Assembly (NCBI RefSeq): GCF_017641085.1
Contig: NZ_JAEPPI010000001.1
Coordinates: 930,001-994,000, forward strand
DNA: 64,000 nucleotides
Reading direction: 5' to 3'
Source: Gracilimonas sp.
GTDB taxonomy: Bacteria > Bacteroidota > Rhodothermia > Balneolales > Balneolaceae
Positions 35,154 to 43,294 of the stretch are shown here, piece by piece; positions within the stretch are counted from its first letter, which is position 1, and each line of letters begins with the position of its first letter. Below the pieces are notes generated by a model. That model ran no database searches, had not been told where the DNA came from, and saw only the letters and a list, made by a program, of their open reading frames with translations. A program made the translations under genes and the position numbers.

Positions 35154-36061
35154 AAGCAGCGATAGACATTGGTACAAATACGGTTTTACTGTTAGTGGCT
35201 GAATATGAAAATGGGGTGATTAAAAATGTTCATGAAGAACATCGTGTGCCCCGCCTCGGGAAAGGAGTTGATGCCGATAAAAATATCAATGAAGCGGCTA
35301 CCGAAAGAGTAATAGATGCCTTAAGTGCCTACCGGAAAATTTTAGCTGCCGACTTCCCTAAAGTAGATCAAATCATAGTTACCGCTACCAGTGCCGTTCG
35401 TGATGCCAACAACCGGGACGAATTTATGGCAAGGGTGAAAGAGGAAACCGACTTTGAGATTCGCTTGCTTTCGGGAAGAGAAGAAGCGGAGTGCACAGCT
35501 TCAGGAGCGTTATCGGTTTTGGAGATTCTAGAGGACGAAGAAACACTGATTCTGGATATCGGTGGCGGAAGTACCGAGATCGCTCAGGTTAAGGGTGGAA
35601 AGGTTCTGGACGGTCATTCTTTTGATATGGGCTCTGTTCGGTTTACGGAACGCTTCTTGTCCGGTAATCCGCCTTCCTCCGAAGAAATTGAGACTTGCAG
35701 AAAAAAGATAACCGAGTTATATAAGAGCAGGAAATTTGAGGTCAGCGAAAAAGTAAAAGCTGTGGGTGTAGCCGGAACGGTAACCACGCTGGCAGCCATG
35801 GCTCTGGATATCACAAATTACGAGCCGGAGAAATTAAACGGCTATTCCCTAAAGCTTGACACCGTTAGGCACTATATCGATATGTTTTCAGAGAATACCC
35901 ATGAAGATATGCTGGCTCAGAATCCGGTTTTTCTAAAGGGCAGGGAAGATATTTTTATGGGAGGGATGCTGATTCTGGAAGGCTTTATGAAGCATTTTAA
36001 TTTTGACGAACTTCTCGTTTCTACCGGAGGCATTCGTCATGGGGCAATTATAATGCTATAA
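35150..36061 (+). CDS. Ppx/GppA family phosphatase
   Basis: 303 aa, ASKHA fold. It shows AIDIGTNTVLLLVAE at the N-terminus, REEAE...ALSVLE, the second phosphate motif LILDIGGGSTEIAQ, and the adenosine-type region VGVAGTVTTLAAM. Members hydrolyse polyphosphate or the gamma-phosphate of pppGpp. At 303 residues it holds only the catalytic two-domain module and lacks the C-terminal HD-like domain of E. coli Ppx. It is last of the tight gatA-SDR-M28-prmA run. Confidence 0.9.
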   Translation: MKAAIDIGTNTVLLLVAEYENGVIKNVHEEHRVPRLGKGVDADKNINEAATERVIDALSAYRKILAADFPKVDQIIVTATSAVRDANNRDEFMARVKEETDFEIRLLSGREEAECTASGALSVLEILEDEETLILDIGGGSTEIAQVKGGKVLDGHSFDMGSVRFTERFLSGNPPSSEEIETCRKKITELYKSRKFEVSEKVKAVGVAGTVTTLAAMALDITNYEPEKLNGYSLKLDTVRHYIDMFSENTHEDMLAQNPVFLKGREDIFMGGMLILEGFMKHFNFDELLVSTGGIRHGAIIML

Positions 36062-36065
36062 AAAA

Positions 36066-36089
36066 AGCGCCCCTTACTGACAGGGCGCT
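36066..36089. terminator. Hairpin terminator between convergent genes
   Basis: AGCGCCC (36066-36072) pairs with GGGCGCT (36083-36089), loop 10. On the minus strand the stem is followed by TTTTTT (36066-36061), so it is strongest for the beta-barrel gene. It also directly follows the Ppx stop. Confidence 0.8.
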
Positions 36090-36112
36090 TAATCTAGTAA
36101 GTAGCTTAATAA

Positions 36113-36637
36113 TTAATTACCGCCGAGTGGGATACGCAGACCAGCAGCAATATTAACCTGATCAGCATCACCAATCACATATTTTAATTCACCAAACAAT
36201 TTTCCGAAGCTCAGTGGGTAAGATGCTCCGCCTCCGATATTCAGACCCAGTTCACTGTCAGAGTCGCTTCCGCTTACATTAGGACCGCTGAAACTGGTAT
36301 TAATTCCGAGAATATTAATTCCCGCCAGTGCATGAGCAGAAAACCCTGATTCTTCATCGGAATATAAACTGTAATGCCCGTTTACATTAACTTCCCAATA
36401 GGTTGCGGTGAATTCATTGCCACCACCCAAATCTGTATTATCTGGTAAGTAAAAACCAATATTGGCATTTATATCGATGTCGTCATTTATCATGTATGAC
36501 CCGTCTGCTCTCAAACCAATTTGTTCGACTTCATCTCCATACATAAGCGCACCACCAACAGTTATCTGAGCCTGCGTGGTTTGGAATGTGGCAAATGTTA
36601 GTACCGCTGTAAAAATCAATAAAGTTGTTTTCTTCAT
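36113..36637 (-). CDS. Small outer membrane beta-barrel protein
   Basis: 174 aa. A clear signal peptide ends at QTTQAQ (about residue 24). The mature part has alternating strands of a small barrel: ITVGGALMYGDEVEQIGLRA, DIDINANIGFYLP, YWEVNVNGHYSLY, ELGLNIGGGASYPL and VNIAAGLRIPLGG. This resembles OmpA/OmpX-like 8-strand porin-type folds. No enzymatic motif. It has its own terminator and a 150-base upstream gap, so it is monocistronic. Confidence 0.8.
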   Translation of the reverse strand: MKKTTLLIFTAVLTFATFQTTQAQITVGGALMYGDEVEQIGLRADGSYMINDDIDINANIGFYLPDNTDLGGGNEFTATYWEVNVNGHYSLYSDEESGFSAHALAGINILGINTSFSGPNVSGSDSDSELGLNIGGGASYPLSFGKLFGELKYVIGDADQVNIAAGLRIPLGGN

Positions 36638-36790
36638 GTTGATTGTTTTTTGTTAGAGTTGTTTAAAAGCTTAATTCTGCCGTAGTCAATAAGCTCATTA
36701 TCATATGCGTGAAGTTTCAGAAAAAAGGTTCAAAAAAGACGTTTTCATTTGTCTCAGGCTTTGTATTTTAAGGGCTGAATAATTGTTGAT

Positions 36791-37423
36791 ATGTCTGAAG
36801 AAAATTCCGAAATCAAAAATACCTCACCGCGCGAAAATGCGTCTGCAAGTAGTCTCGAAGATGACAAATTTGTGGCGGAAGCATTAGCCGGTAAAGAAGA
36901 TTCCTACAAAAAATTAGTAGATAAGTATCAGAAGCCCCTTTATTTCCATATCCGCAAAATGATTAAAGAGGTGGAGCTTGTTGAAGACCTGGTACAGGAA
37001 GTTTTCATGAAGGCCTTTCATAATCTTTCTTCATACAGCAACGAGTATGCATTCTCCACCTGGCTGTATCGCATTGCCACTAATCACACCATCGATTATT
37101 TAAGGAAGAAAAAGCTCCAAACGCTTTCCATTAACGAGCCTTACAAAACCAAGGACGGTGATATGGAAATTCAGCTGCCGGATGAAAGCTTTTCAACCGA
37201 CACCCCGGTGATGAAGAAGGAGAGAAAAGCAATTGTTCAGCATGCAATCGAAAATCTCCCCGAAAAATATAAAGCCGTTATTGAAATGCGGCACATGGAA
37301 GAGAAGTCGTACCAGGAAATAGCGGACGTCCTGGATTTACCCCTCGGTACGGTTAAAGCCCATATCTTCAGAGCAAGGGAGCTGCTCTACAAAGCCCTGA
37401 AAGATAAAAGAGAGCAGTTCTAA
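36791..37423 (+). CDS. ECF-type RNA polymerase sigma factor
   Basis: 210 aa. Region 2 spans about 45-115 (LVDKYQKPLYFHIRKMI, VEDLVQEVFMKAF, FSTWLYRIATNHTIDYLRKK). Region 4 spans about 150-205 (LPEKYKAVIEMRHMEEKSYQ, VLDLPLGTVKAHIFRARELL). A disordered acidic N-terminus precedes. No anti-sigma gene is adjacent; the next gene is a lipoprotein with its own 70-base gap. The target promoters cannot be guessed from this window. Confidence 0.92.
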   Translation: MSEENSEIKNTSPRENASASSLEDDKFVAEALAGKEDSYKKLVDKYQKPLYFHIRKMIKEVELVEDLVQEVFMKAFHNLSSYSNEYAFSTWLYRIATNHTIDYLRKKKLQTLSINEPYKTKDGDMEIQLPDESFSTDTPVMKKERKAIVQHAIENLPEKYKAVIEMRHMEEKSYQEIADVLDLPLGTVKAHIFRARELLYKALKDKREQF

Positions 37424-37492
37424 ATATTTCTGAGCCTTTTTCGGGCAATTTTACGCATAGGTAAGTGAACACCTAAACATAATTTCAGAACT

Positions 37493-38296
37493 ATGCGTAA
37501 TTCAAGAGTAATAACACTATTCTCGGTTGTACTTCTTTTTTCGTTTGCATTGATTTCCTGTGGGGACGATCCCGCTTCAGCGAATGAAGATCCCCCCACA
37601 TTGCCTACATTTGAGAATATAGAGCCTGACCTTTCTTATTTCGAGTCAAACCAGCCTCAGCAAAGTAGTTCCAATTATTCAGAGGCCTATTACTACGGGC
37701 TGGGACTGGGTAGCATTGCCTTTACTTCACAAGCCTACGTCAGCTTCTTTTCGCTGGCAGATTCAGAAAATGCCGACTTTAAGAACGGTAAATGGGTTTG
37801 GGAATACAGCTATTCTTATGAAGGAGAGTCTGTATCTATAAAACTAACGGCCGAACCCGATGGTGACTTTATTAACTGGGAAATGCTTTGGTCTTTTGAT
37901 GACGGGCAGGGTAATTCCATCACAGATTACTCAGTGGTAACCGGCCGTATAGCCTCTGATGGAAATTCAGGCAGCTGGACATTTAATACTCTAAACCCGG
38001 ATACCAATGAAGAGGAGCCGATTCTTATTTCTGAATGGTCCACCTCCGGTGAGAATAATCTTGAAATCGAAACGGATTATTACGATTCGGGAAGTGTGGT
38101 AACTACCTATACCTATACTCAGAATGACAATGAATTCATGGTTTTCTTAAGCGATACGGATGAAGAAAACGACATCACTGTTTTCTGGGATGATGAGGCC
38201 ATGACCGGTTACTACCAACTGGGATCGGACACTGCAAACAGATATTGCTGGGATAGTAATTATGAGGATGTTGCCTGTGGCAGCGTTGGGTATTAA
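37493..38296 (+). CDS. Lipoprotein of unknown function
   Basis: 267 aa. A lipoprotein signal ends in LISC (Cys about 23), followed by an acidic, proline-rich linker (DDPASANEDPPTLPTF). The mature part is rich in Tyr, Ser, Asp and beta-strand patterns with repeated aromatic strands (WEYSYSYEGESVSIKL, INWEMLWSFDD). No family recognised. The final part has two Cys (YCWDSNYEDVACGS) that could form a disulphide. It follows the ECF sigma gene by 69 bases and might be its target or partner, which is inference from position. Confidence 0.75.
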   Translation: MRNSRVITLFSVVLLFSFALISCGDDPASANEDPPTLPTFENIEPDLSYFESNQPQQSSSNYSEAYYYGLGLGSIAFTSQAYVSFFSLADSENADFKNGKWVWEYSYSYEGESVSIKLTAEPDGDFINWEMLWSFDDGQGNSITDYSVVTGRIASDGNSGSWTFNTLNPDTNEEEPILISEWSTSGENNLEIETDYYDSGSVVTTYTYTQNDNEFMVFLSDTDEENDITVFWDDEAMTGYYQLGSDTANRYCWDSNYEDVACGSVGY

Positions 38297-38319
38297 TGTA
38301 CTTACCAGGTAGCTATAGG

Positions 38320-38351
38320 GCCGGCCGGTTTTTTAATCGGTCGGCTTTTTT
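38320..38351 (+). terminator. Intrinsic terminator of the lipoprotein gene
   Basis: GCCGGCCG (38320-38327) pairs with CGGTCGGC (38338-38345) with one G-T pair, followed by TTTTTT (38346-38351). The last Ts reach the stop codon of queG, which converges from the other side. Confidence 0.85.
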
Positions 38352-39297
38352 AGTTTGAGATATTCCCCGAAACGATCTCCACGTTCGACTTAAACTTGTC
38401 ATACTTGGCACGACGGATAGCGCTGCCTTCAAACGTCTCATCATATTGTTGGGGAGTCAGGTTTTCCCAGAAATCAAGATCTCTTTCTACCACATAATCT
38501 CTTGGGTACAGGTCTTCAAATTGCGCGGTTATCGATTTACTGTTCCAGGGACATACATCCTGACAGATATCACAGCCATACACCCAGTTTTCAATATCCG
38601 TTTGGTACTGCTTGTCTATTTCTTCTTTCAGCTCAATGGTCAGGTAGGAGATGCACTTAGTCGCATCCACTCTGTAAGGCTCATAAATTGCGTCTGTGGG
38701 GCAGGCATCAAGGCAGCGGGTACACGAGCCGCAATGATCGGTTACGGGGGAGTCGTAGCTCAATTCCGCATCAATGATCATTTCCCCAATAAATACAAAC
38801 GAACCAATATCTTTATTCAGCAGGTTTGAATTTTTGCCGATCCAGCCCAGTCCGGCTCGTTTTGCCCAAACTTTATCCAGAACCGGGGCAGAGTCCACAA
38901 AAATACGTCCTTCAAGTCCGCCCAACAGTTCCTTACTGAAGTTAAAGAGTTTCTTGAGCTTCTTTTTCAGCACTTTGTGGTAATCACGTCCCTGAGCATA
39001 TTTGGCAATCAGCGGTTCGTTCTTTTCCCCGATTTGTTGATGATGAGAAGGATGATAGTAGCTGGCTAAAACAGAAACTACGGTTTTTGAACCGGGAACC
39101 AACAGCGTGGGATCAACCCGTTTTTCAAAATAATTGCCCATCCAGTCCATGGTGCCATTACGATTCTGCTTGAGCCATTCTTCCAGCCGGCGGGCTTCGT
39201 GGGGGAGGTGTTGAGCTTCGGCAAATCCACAGGCATCAAACCCCAGTTGAAGGGCGTGCGAACGGATTTGTTCTGTGAATTTCTTCTGTTGAAGCAT
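38350..39297 (-). CDS. queG: Epoxyqueuosine reductase QueG
   Basis: 315 aa. Two [4Fe-4S] cysteine clusters are visible: CGSCTRCLDACPTDAI and CDICQDVCPWN. The cobalamin-binding region is before them (DSAPVLDKVWAKRAGLGWIGKN with the conserved YHxxLKKKL-like HKVLKKKLKKL). It reduces epoxyqueuosine to queuosine in tRNA anticodons. It is slightly shorter than E. coli QueG because the C-terminal HEAT region is absent. It begins 6 bases after the FtsE-like stop. Confidence 0.94.
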   Translation of the reverse strand: MLQQKKFTEQIRSHALQLGFDACGFAEAQHLPHEARRLEEWLKQNRNGTMDWMGNYFEKRVDPTLLVPGSKTVVSVLASYYHPSHHQQIGEKNEPLIAKYAQGRDYHKVLKKKLKKLFNFSKELLGGLEGRIFVDSAPVLDKVWAKRAGLGWIGKNSNLLNKDIGSFVFIGEMIIDAELSYDSPVTDHCGSCTRCLDACPTDAIYEPYRVDATKCISYLTIELKEEIDKQYQTDIENWVYGCDICQDVCPWNSKSITAQFEDLYPRDYVVERDLDFWENLTPQQYDETFEGSAIRRAKYDKFKSNVEIVSGNISN

Positions 39298-39303
39298 TCC
39301 GAA

Positions 39304-40008
39304 TTATGTTTTTTCCGGAACCAGTTTCTCGCCTTTCCAGATTAAATTCTGAGTTTTACCATTTACCATCCTGACGGTTCGGGCGCGGTATTTCTTAACT
39401 ACGGCATAATCGTGTGTTACCATTAAAACCGCCATTCCCCGGTTATTAATACTCCGAAGCAGCTCCATGATATCTTTGGTGGCTTTGGGGTCAAGATTTC
39501 CGGTGGGTTCGTCGGCAAGTAAAATTCGGGGTTCGTTAGCCAATGCTCTTGCAATAACAACGCGTTGTTGTTCACCTCCGGAAAGATCCTTCGGCATATG
39601 TTTTCTGCGGTGACTGAGCCCAACCATGGTTAGTACTTCAAGCACGCGCTGTTTAATAAACTTGGGTTTCTCTCCGGTTACCTGAAGGGCAAAGGCTACA
39701 TTGTCGTGTACATTGCGATCTTGTAGCAGCTGGAAATCCTGGAACACAATGCCGAGCCGTCGCCGCAGCATGGGTACTTCCCGCTCGGATATTTTATTTA
39801 CCGGGTATTCGGTTACACGTACCGTTCCGGTATCGGGTACAACATCCCGGTACAAAAGCTTCAGAAAAGAGCTTTTCCCGATACCCGTTGGACCAATCAG
39901 ATAGGCAAATTCGCCATTATGAAGCTTGAAGTTAACATCATCCAATACCCTGGTATGATCATATCTCAGGGTTACATTTTTAAGTTCAATTACTGCTGTT
40001 TCTGACAT
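39304..40008 (-). CDS. ftsE: ABC transporter ATP-binding protein, FtsE-like
   Basis: 234 aa. Walker A is GPTGIGKSSFLKLL, with one Ile in the usual Gly/Ala place; signature LSGGEQQRVVIARAL; Walker B ILLADEPTGNLDP; and the H-loop MVTHD. The Gln loop is FQDFQLLQDRNVHDNVAFAL, typical of FtsE. FtsE with FtsX links cell-wall hydrolase activation to division. No ftsX lies beside it here, so the symbol rests on sequence form only. It overlaps the preceding methyltransferase by 19 bases. Confidence 0.85.
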   Translation of the reverse strand: MSETAVIELKNVTLRYDHTRVLDDVNFKLHNGEFAYLIGPTGIGKSSFLKLLYRDVVPDTGTVRVTEYPVNKISEREVPMLRRRLGIVFQDFQLLQDRNVHDNVAFALQVTGEKPKFIKQRVLEVLTMVGLSHRRKHMPKDLSGGEQQRVVIARALANEPRILLADEPTGNLDPKATKDIMELLRSINNRGMAVLMVTHDYAVVKKYRARTVRMVNGKTQNLIWKGEKLVPEKT

Positions 40009-40772
40009 CGAAGTACCATCGTTACGCGTGTGCTTTTTTCGTCTGCTTCCACCAAATCAAAACCCTCATATTTGGCTACCTGATGATAGGAGGTTTGTTC
40101 CAAAATTGATAGCATTTCCTTGAGTGAATAAATTCGCTGCTTGTGAATTTCATGATAACTTTCCAGAACGGTTTTGCCGTCGTCAGCCATCTTATCTATT
40201 TCAAATTCGTTAAAGTGAAAATGCTCTCCCGGTTCATACCGGCTTTCTCTGAAATATCGATAACTGCCAAAGCTTCCTTCTTCGTTGTTGAGGTAGTCAA
40301 CAGCTTCCAGGGAGTTCTGCGGAGTGGAAAAGTCGAAGATCAATAATCCACCCGAATTCAGAATATCACGGCATCCATCCAGCATTTTGTGGATTTCTTC
40401 TTTGGAGTGAAGGTAATTCACACTGTCGAAAACCGAGAAGATAATATCATAAGTGTCTTCACTTCTGATGTCCCGGAAATCCATGGTATGGAAATCGACC
40501 ATTACTTCCTGTTGGGCTGCTTTTAGTCTTGCCTTTTCAATCATAGCAGCAGAAAGGTCGGTAGCGGTCAGCTCATACTCATCAAGTTGAGCGAGATTCA
40601 GGGAAATAGCACCGGTTCCACAGGCAAGCTCCAACACATCAACGGGATCGGGGTGGTGAGTTTGGATTACTTCATCAATAAAATCTGCCCACATTTCGTA
40701 ATCTACATCCTTCATCAGGGTATCGTAAAGCTCGGCCAATACAGTGTAGATGTTGGCTTTTTCAGTCTTCAC
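39990..40772 (-). CDS. Class I SAM-dependent methyltransferase
   Basis: 260 aa from a GTG at 40772. The open frame reaches ATG 40841 but would overlap pdxA by 80 bases. The GTG overlaps by 11 and keeps the conserved YTVLAELYDTLM opening, so I prefer it. Motif I is VLELACGTGAISLNLA, then TATDLSAAMIEKA (motif II) and the post-motif IFSVFDSVNYLHS. It resembles UbiE/BioC-type small-molecule methyltransferases; the substrate is unknown. It sits between pdxA and the FtsE-like gene in an overlapping operon. Confidence 0.85.
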   Translation of the reverse strand: MKTEKANIYTVLAELYDTLMKDVDYEMWADFIDEVIQTHHPDPVDVLELACGTGAISLNLAQLDEYELTATDLSAAMIEKARLKAAQQEVMVDFHTMDFRDIRSEDTYDIIFSVFDSVNYLHSKEEIHKMLDGCRDILNSGGLLIFDFSTPQNSLEAVDYLNNEEGSFGSYRYFRESRYEPGEHFHFNEFEIDKMADDGKTVLESYHEIHKQRIYSLKEMLSILEQTSYHQVAKYEGFDLVEADEKSTRVTMVLRCQKQQ

Positions 40773-41772
40773 TAATTCGTTTGTTTGCAAGTTCAACCGC
40801 CTGTTTATACGCTTCTTTAAAAGAAGATGGATTAGCAACACCTTTGCCAGCTATATCAAAGGCAGTGCCATGATCCGGAGAAGTGCGGATGATAGGAAGT
40901 CCGGCCGTAAAATTCACCCCTTTACCAAAAGACAGCAGTTTAAACGGAGCCAGTCCCTGATCGTGATACATGGCTAAAATCGCATCGTGATGTTTGTGGA
41001 GCTGTTGCCCGAAAAATCCATCAGCAGGGAATGGGCCATGAAGGGTTATATCCTTTCGTTCCTCTCTGATCATCTTGAGCGTTGGAGTAATAACGTCGAT
41101 TTCTTCCTTGCCAATTACACCACCATCTCCGGCATGCGGGTTTAACCCAAACACGGCAATTTTAGGGTTGGTGATACCAAAGTCATGAATCAGGCTCGAG
41201 GAAAGAATCTTAACTTTTTCTTTGATGACATCCGGTGTGATGGCTTCTGAAACATCTTTAACCGGTATATGTGTGGTAGCCAACGCTACCCGCAGATCTC
41301 CGCTAACCAGCATCATCAGCACAGAATCGGTACCTGTTTGGGTGGCCAGGAATTCAGTATGTCCCGGAATTTCGTAACCGGCCAGGTTTACGGCCTCTTT
41401 GGATATGGGAGCGGTTACCATTGCATCTACCTCATGGCTCATGCAAAGATGAATGCATTGCTCAATAGATTGCATGGCTGCCTTTCCGCTTAGGGCAGAC
41501 TGTATGCCCGGAGTCATTTTCAGATTATCCACAGCAAAGGTCAGAACGTTAATGGTTCCCGACTGTAAACCGGTGACGTCATCTGAATAATTAACATCTA
41601 AATCATAAGGAAGGTAGGAGAGAACGGATGTTATGATCTCTTTCGGGGAAATGATCACAGGAGTGGATGTTCCCAAATCCAAATCGGACAATGACTTCAT
41701 GATGATCTCCGGGCCAATCCCGTTAAAATCACCAATCGAAATAGCTATGCGTGGAATTTCTTTATTAAGCAT
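40762..41772 (-). CDS. pdxA: 4-hydroxythreonine-4-phosphate dehydrogenase
   Basis: 336 aa, usual length. It begins PRIAISIGDFNGIGPEIIMK. Zinc ligands are in the His-containing GHTEFLA segment and in HAGDGG and AMYHDQGLAPFKLL. The enzyme oxidises 4-phosphohydroxy-threonine in pyridoxal phosphate biosynthesis. It is followed by a methyltransferase that overlaps its end. It lies 41 bases from the GWxTD gene on the same strand. Confidence 0.95.
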   Translation of the reverse strand: MLNKEIPRIAISIGDFNGIGPEIIMKSLSDLDLGTSTPVIISPKEIITSVLSYLPYDLDVNYSDDVTGLQSGTINVLTFAVDNLKMTPGIQSALSGKAAMQSIEQCIHLCMSHEVDAMVTAPISKEAVNLAGYEIPGHTEFLATQTGTDSVLMMLVSGDLRVALATTHIPVKDVSEAITPDVIKEKVKILSSSLIHDFGITNPKIAVFGLNPHAGDGGVIGKEEIDVITPTLKMIREERKDITLHGPFPADGFFGQQLHKHHDAILAMYHDQGLAPFKLLSFGKGVNFTAGLPIIRTSPDHGTAFDIAGKGVANPSSFKEAYKQAVELANKRISED

Positions 41773-41813
41773 GACACGCCTAAAATAAGGCGATTAATGG
41801 GCAATACACAGCG

Positions 41814-43187
41814 TTATCGAGTTCCAACCAGCATAAAGTCGCCGAAGCCGGAAGTGGCCTCAAATACAAACGTTCGACTCGGGTACTTCCAAAGTTCAAT
41901 GGTTTTTCCGCTTTCAGGAAACCGGCGTTCTTTTTCCGAGGGCGGCCCGTATTTGATATACACTTCACCCTGATCGCTTTCGTGACCCATGGGGTTTTCC
42001 TGGCTTCCAAACTCTTTAAAAGCAAAATCGATTCGGCGGTAGTATTCAGCCATTAACTCATTGTAAACCGTGTTAAGAGTTGGATCTTTGCTTTCCCAGA
42101 ATTCCCTGAATTTTCGTTCTCGTTCACGGTTATTTCCACTGTTTATTTGCTTGAGTTCTTTCTCAGAAATAATGTATTTCAGATTATTAATGGCTACATC
42201 TAAATTGTATAAACTGGCAGGCATATTTGGCCAGTAGGACCGGAAAAAGGATCTTGCCACCGGTTCCTCTTGCCCTTCTTTGGTCAGTTTCAATAAATAG
42301 GGAGCATTCTCAAAAGTGCTTCCGGGAATAGATACCAGGGCGTAGGTATAGGGCTGATTGCCCTGAACGAGATTTAACGCCGGGTTTTGGGATTTAACAA
42401 GCTTGATCGTAGAATTTTGGAATACATCGTCAGACTTAAGTTCTGCGGAATAGATATTCTCAATGGAGGAGGTATCCCGTCGGGAAGTTTTTGCCTTATC
42501 AACTTTTATGGAATAGTTAGCAGAGCCGTCATAGCCGGGAATGCGGATTAGGGCAAGGAAGTCTTCCCCGAACAGCACATTTTGTTCCATGTTCATGAGC
42601 TCTAACCTGTTTCCATTCCGCTTCTTCACTAAAATGACTTCCCCGGTTTCTTTTGTAGATAAATCGGGCACATAAATTTCACGCCGTCGTGTATTTCGCT
42701 CATTTACTTCCTGCATCATAGCGAGCTGAAGAATGAAGTTGTAGTGACCGGGATTCAGATTGGTGGAAACTGAACCCGAAGCATACATTTTTGAGGATTG
42801 TGTTTGCTCAAAGTTGGAAGTGAACAGGGTGTCTTTCCACACATCCCGGGAAGCTGAATTAGCTGATGGATCCTCGCGACGGTTTAATTTCCCCTCAAAG
42901 ATTTCCGTACTAAGCCTGATAGTGGAATAGAATTCAGCATTCTCCGGAGCCTTCAGGTTATGATTGAGCGGGATCTTTTTGAATGGGATAAAATCATTAT
43001 TAAACCTGAAAATAAAGGCCAGGGTTGTTTTACCGTCTTCTCCGGGAAGGATAATATCTTCAATAAAAATGGTTGGGCTTTGCGACTGCATGACCAGCTG
43101 TCGGTAATTAACCCGTTGTGCAAGTATGGAGGTAGAAAAACCTAAAAGGAGAAGGATGGCTAAAAGTCGCTTACTCATGGAAGTCAT
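41814..43187 (-). CDS. GWxTD domain-containing exported protein
   Basis: 457 aa with a signal peptide ending at SILAQ (about residue 23). The C-terminal part shows the family pattern: FREFWESKDPTLNT, NELMAEYYRRIDFAF, then GHESDQGEVYIKYGPPSE, in which the eponymous GWxTD motif reads GHESD. The N-terminal half is beta-rich. The family is found in Chlorobi, Balneolota and related lineages without assigned role. This helps the taxonomic placement. Confidence 0.85.
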   Translation of the reverse strand: MTSMSKRLLAILLLLGFSTSILAQRVNYRQLVMQSQSPTIFIEDIILPGEDGKTTLAFIFRFNNDFIPFKKIPLNHNLKAPENAEFYSTIRLSTEIFEGKLNRREDPSANSASRDVWKDTLFTSNFEQTQSSKMYASGSVSTNLNPGHYNFILQLAMMQEVNERNTRRREIYVPDLSTKETGEVILVKKRNGNRLELMNMEQNVLFGEDFLALIRIPGYDGSANYSIKVDKAKTSRRDTSSIENIYSAELKSDDVFQNSTIKLVKSQNPALNLVQGNQPYTYALVSIPGSTFENAPYLLKLTKEGQEEPVARSFFRSYWPNMPASLYNLDVAINNLKYIISEKELKQINSGNNRERERKFREFWESKDPTLNTVYNELMAEYYRRIDFAFKEFGSQENPMGHESDQGEVYIKYGPPSEKERRFPESGKTIELWKYPSRTFVFEATSGFGDFMLVGTR

Positions 43188-43294
43188 TTTTTTGAATGAT
43201 TTAAATCAATATCGGGGTTTACACATTAAATATAATCCCTATTTTCAACGCAGCATTCGAATCAACATTATACAAACAAAAAAGATAACAGAAT

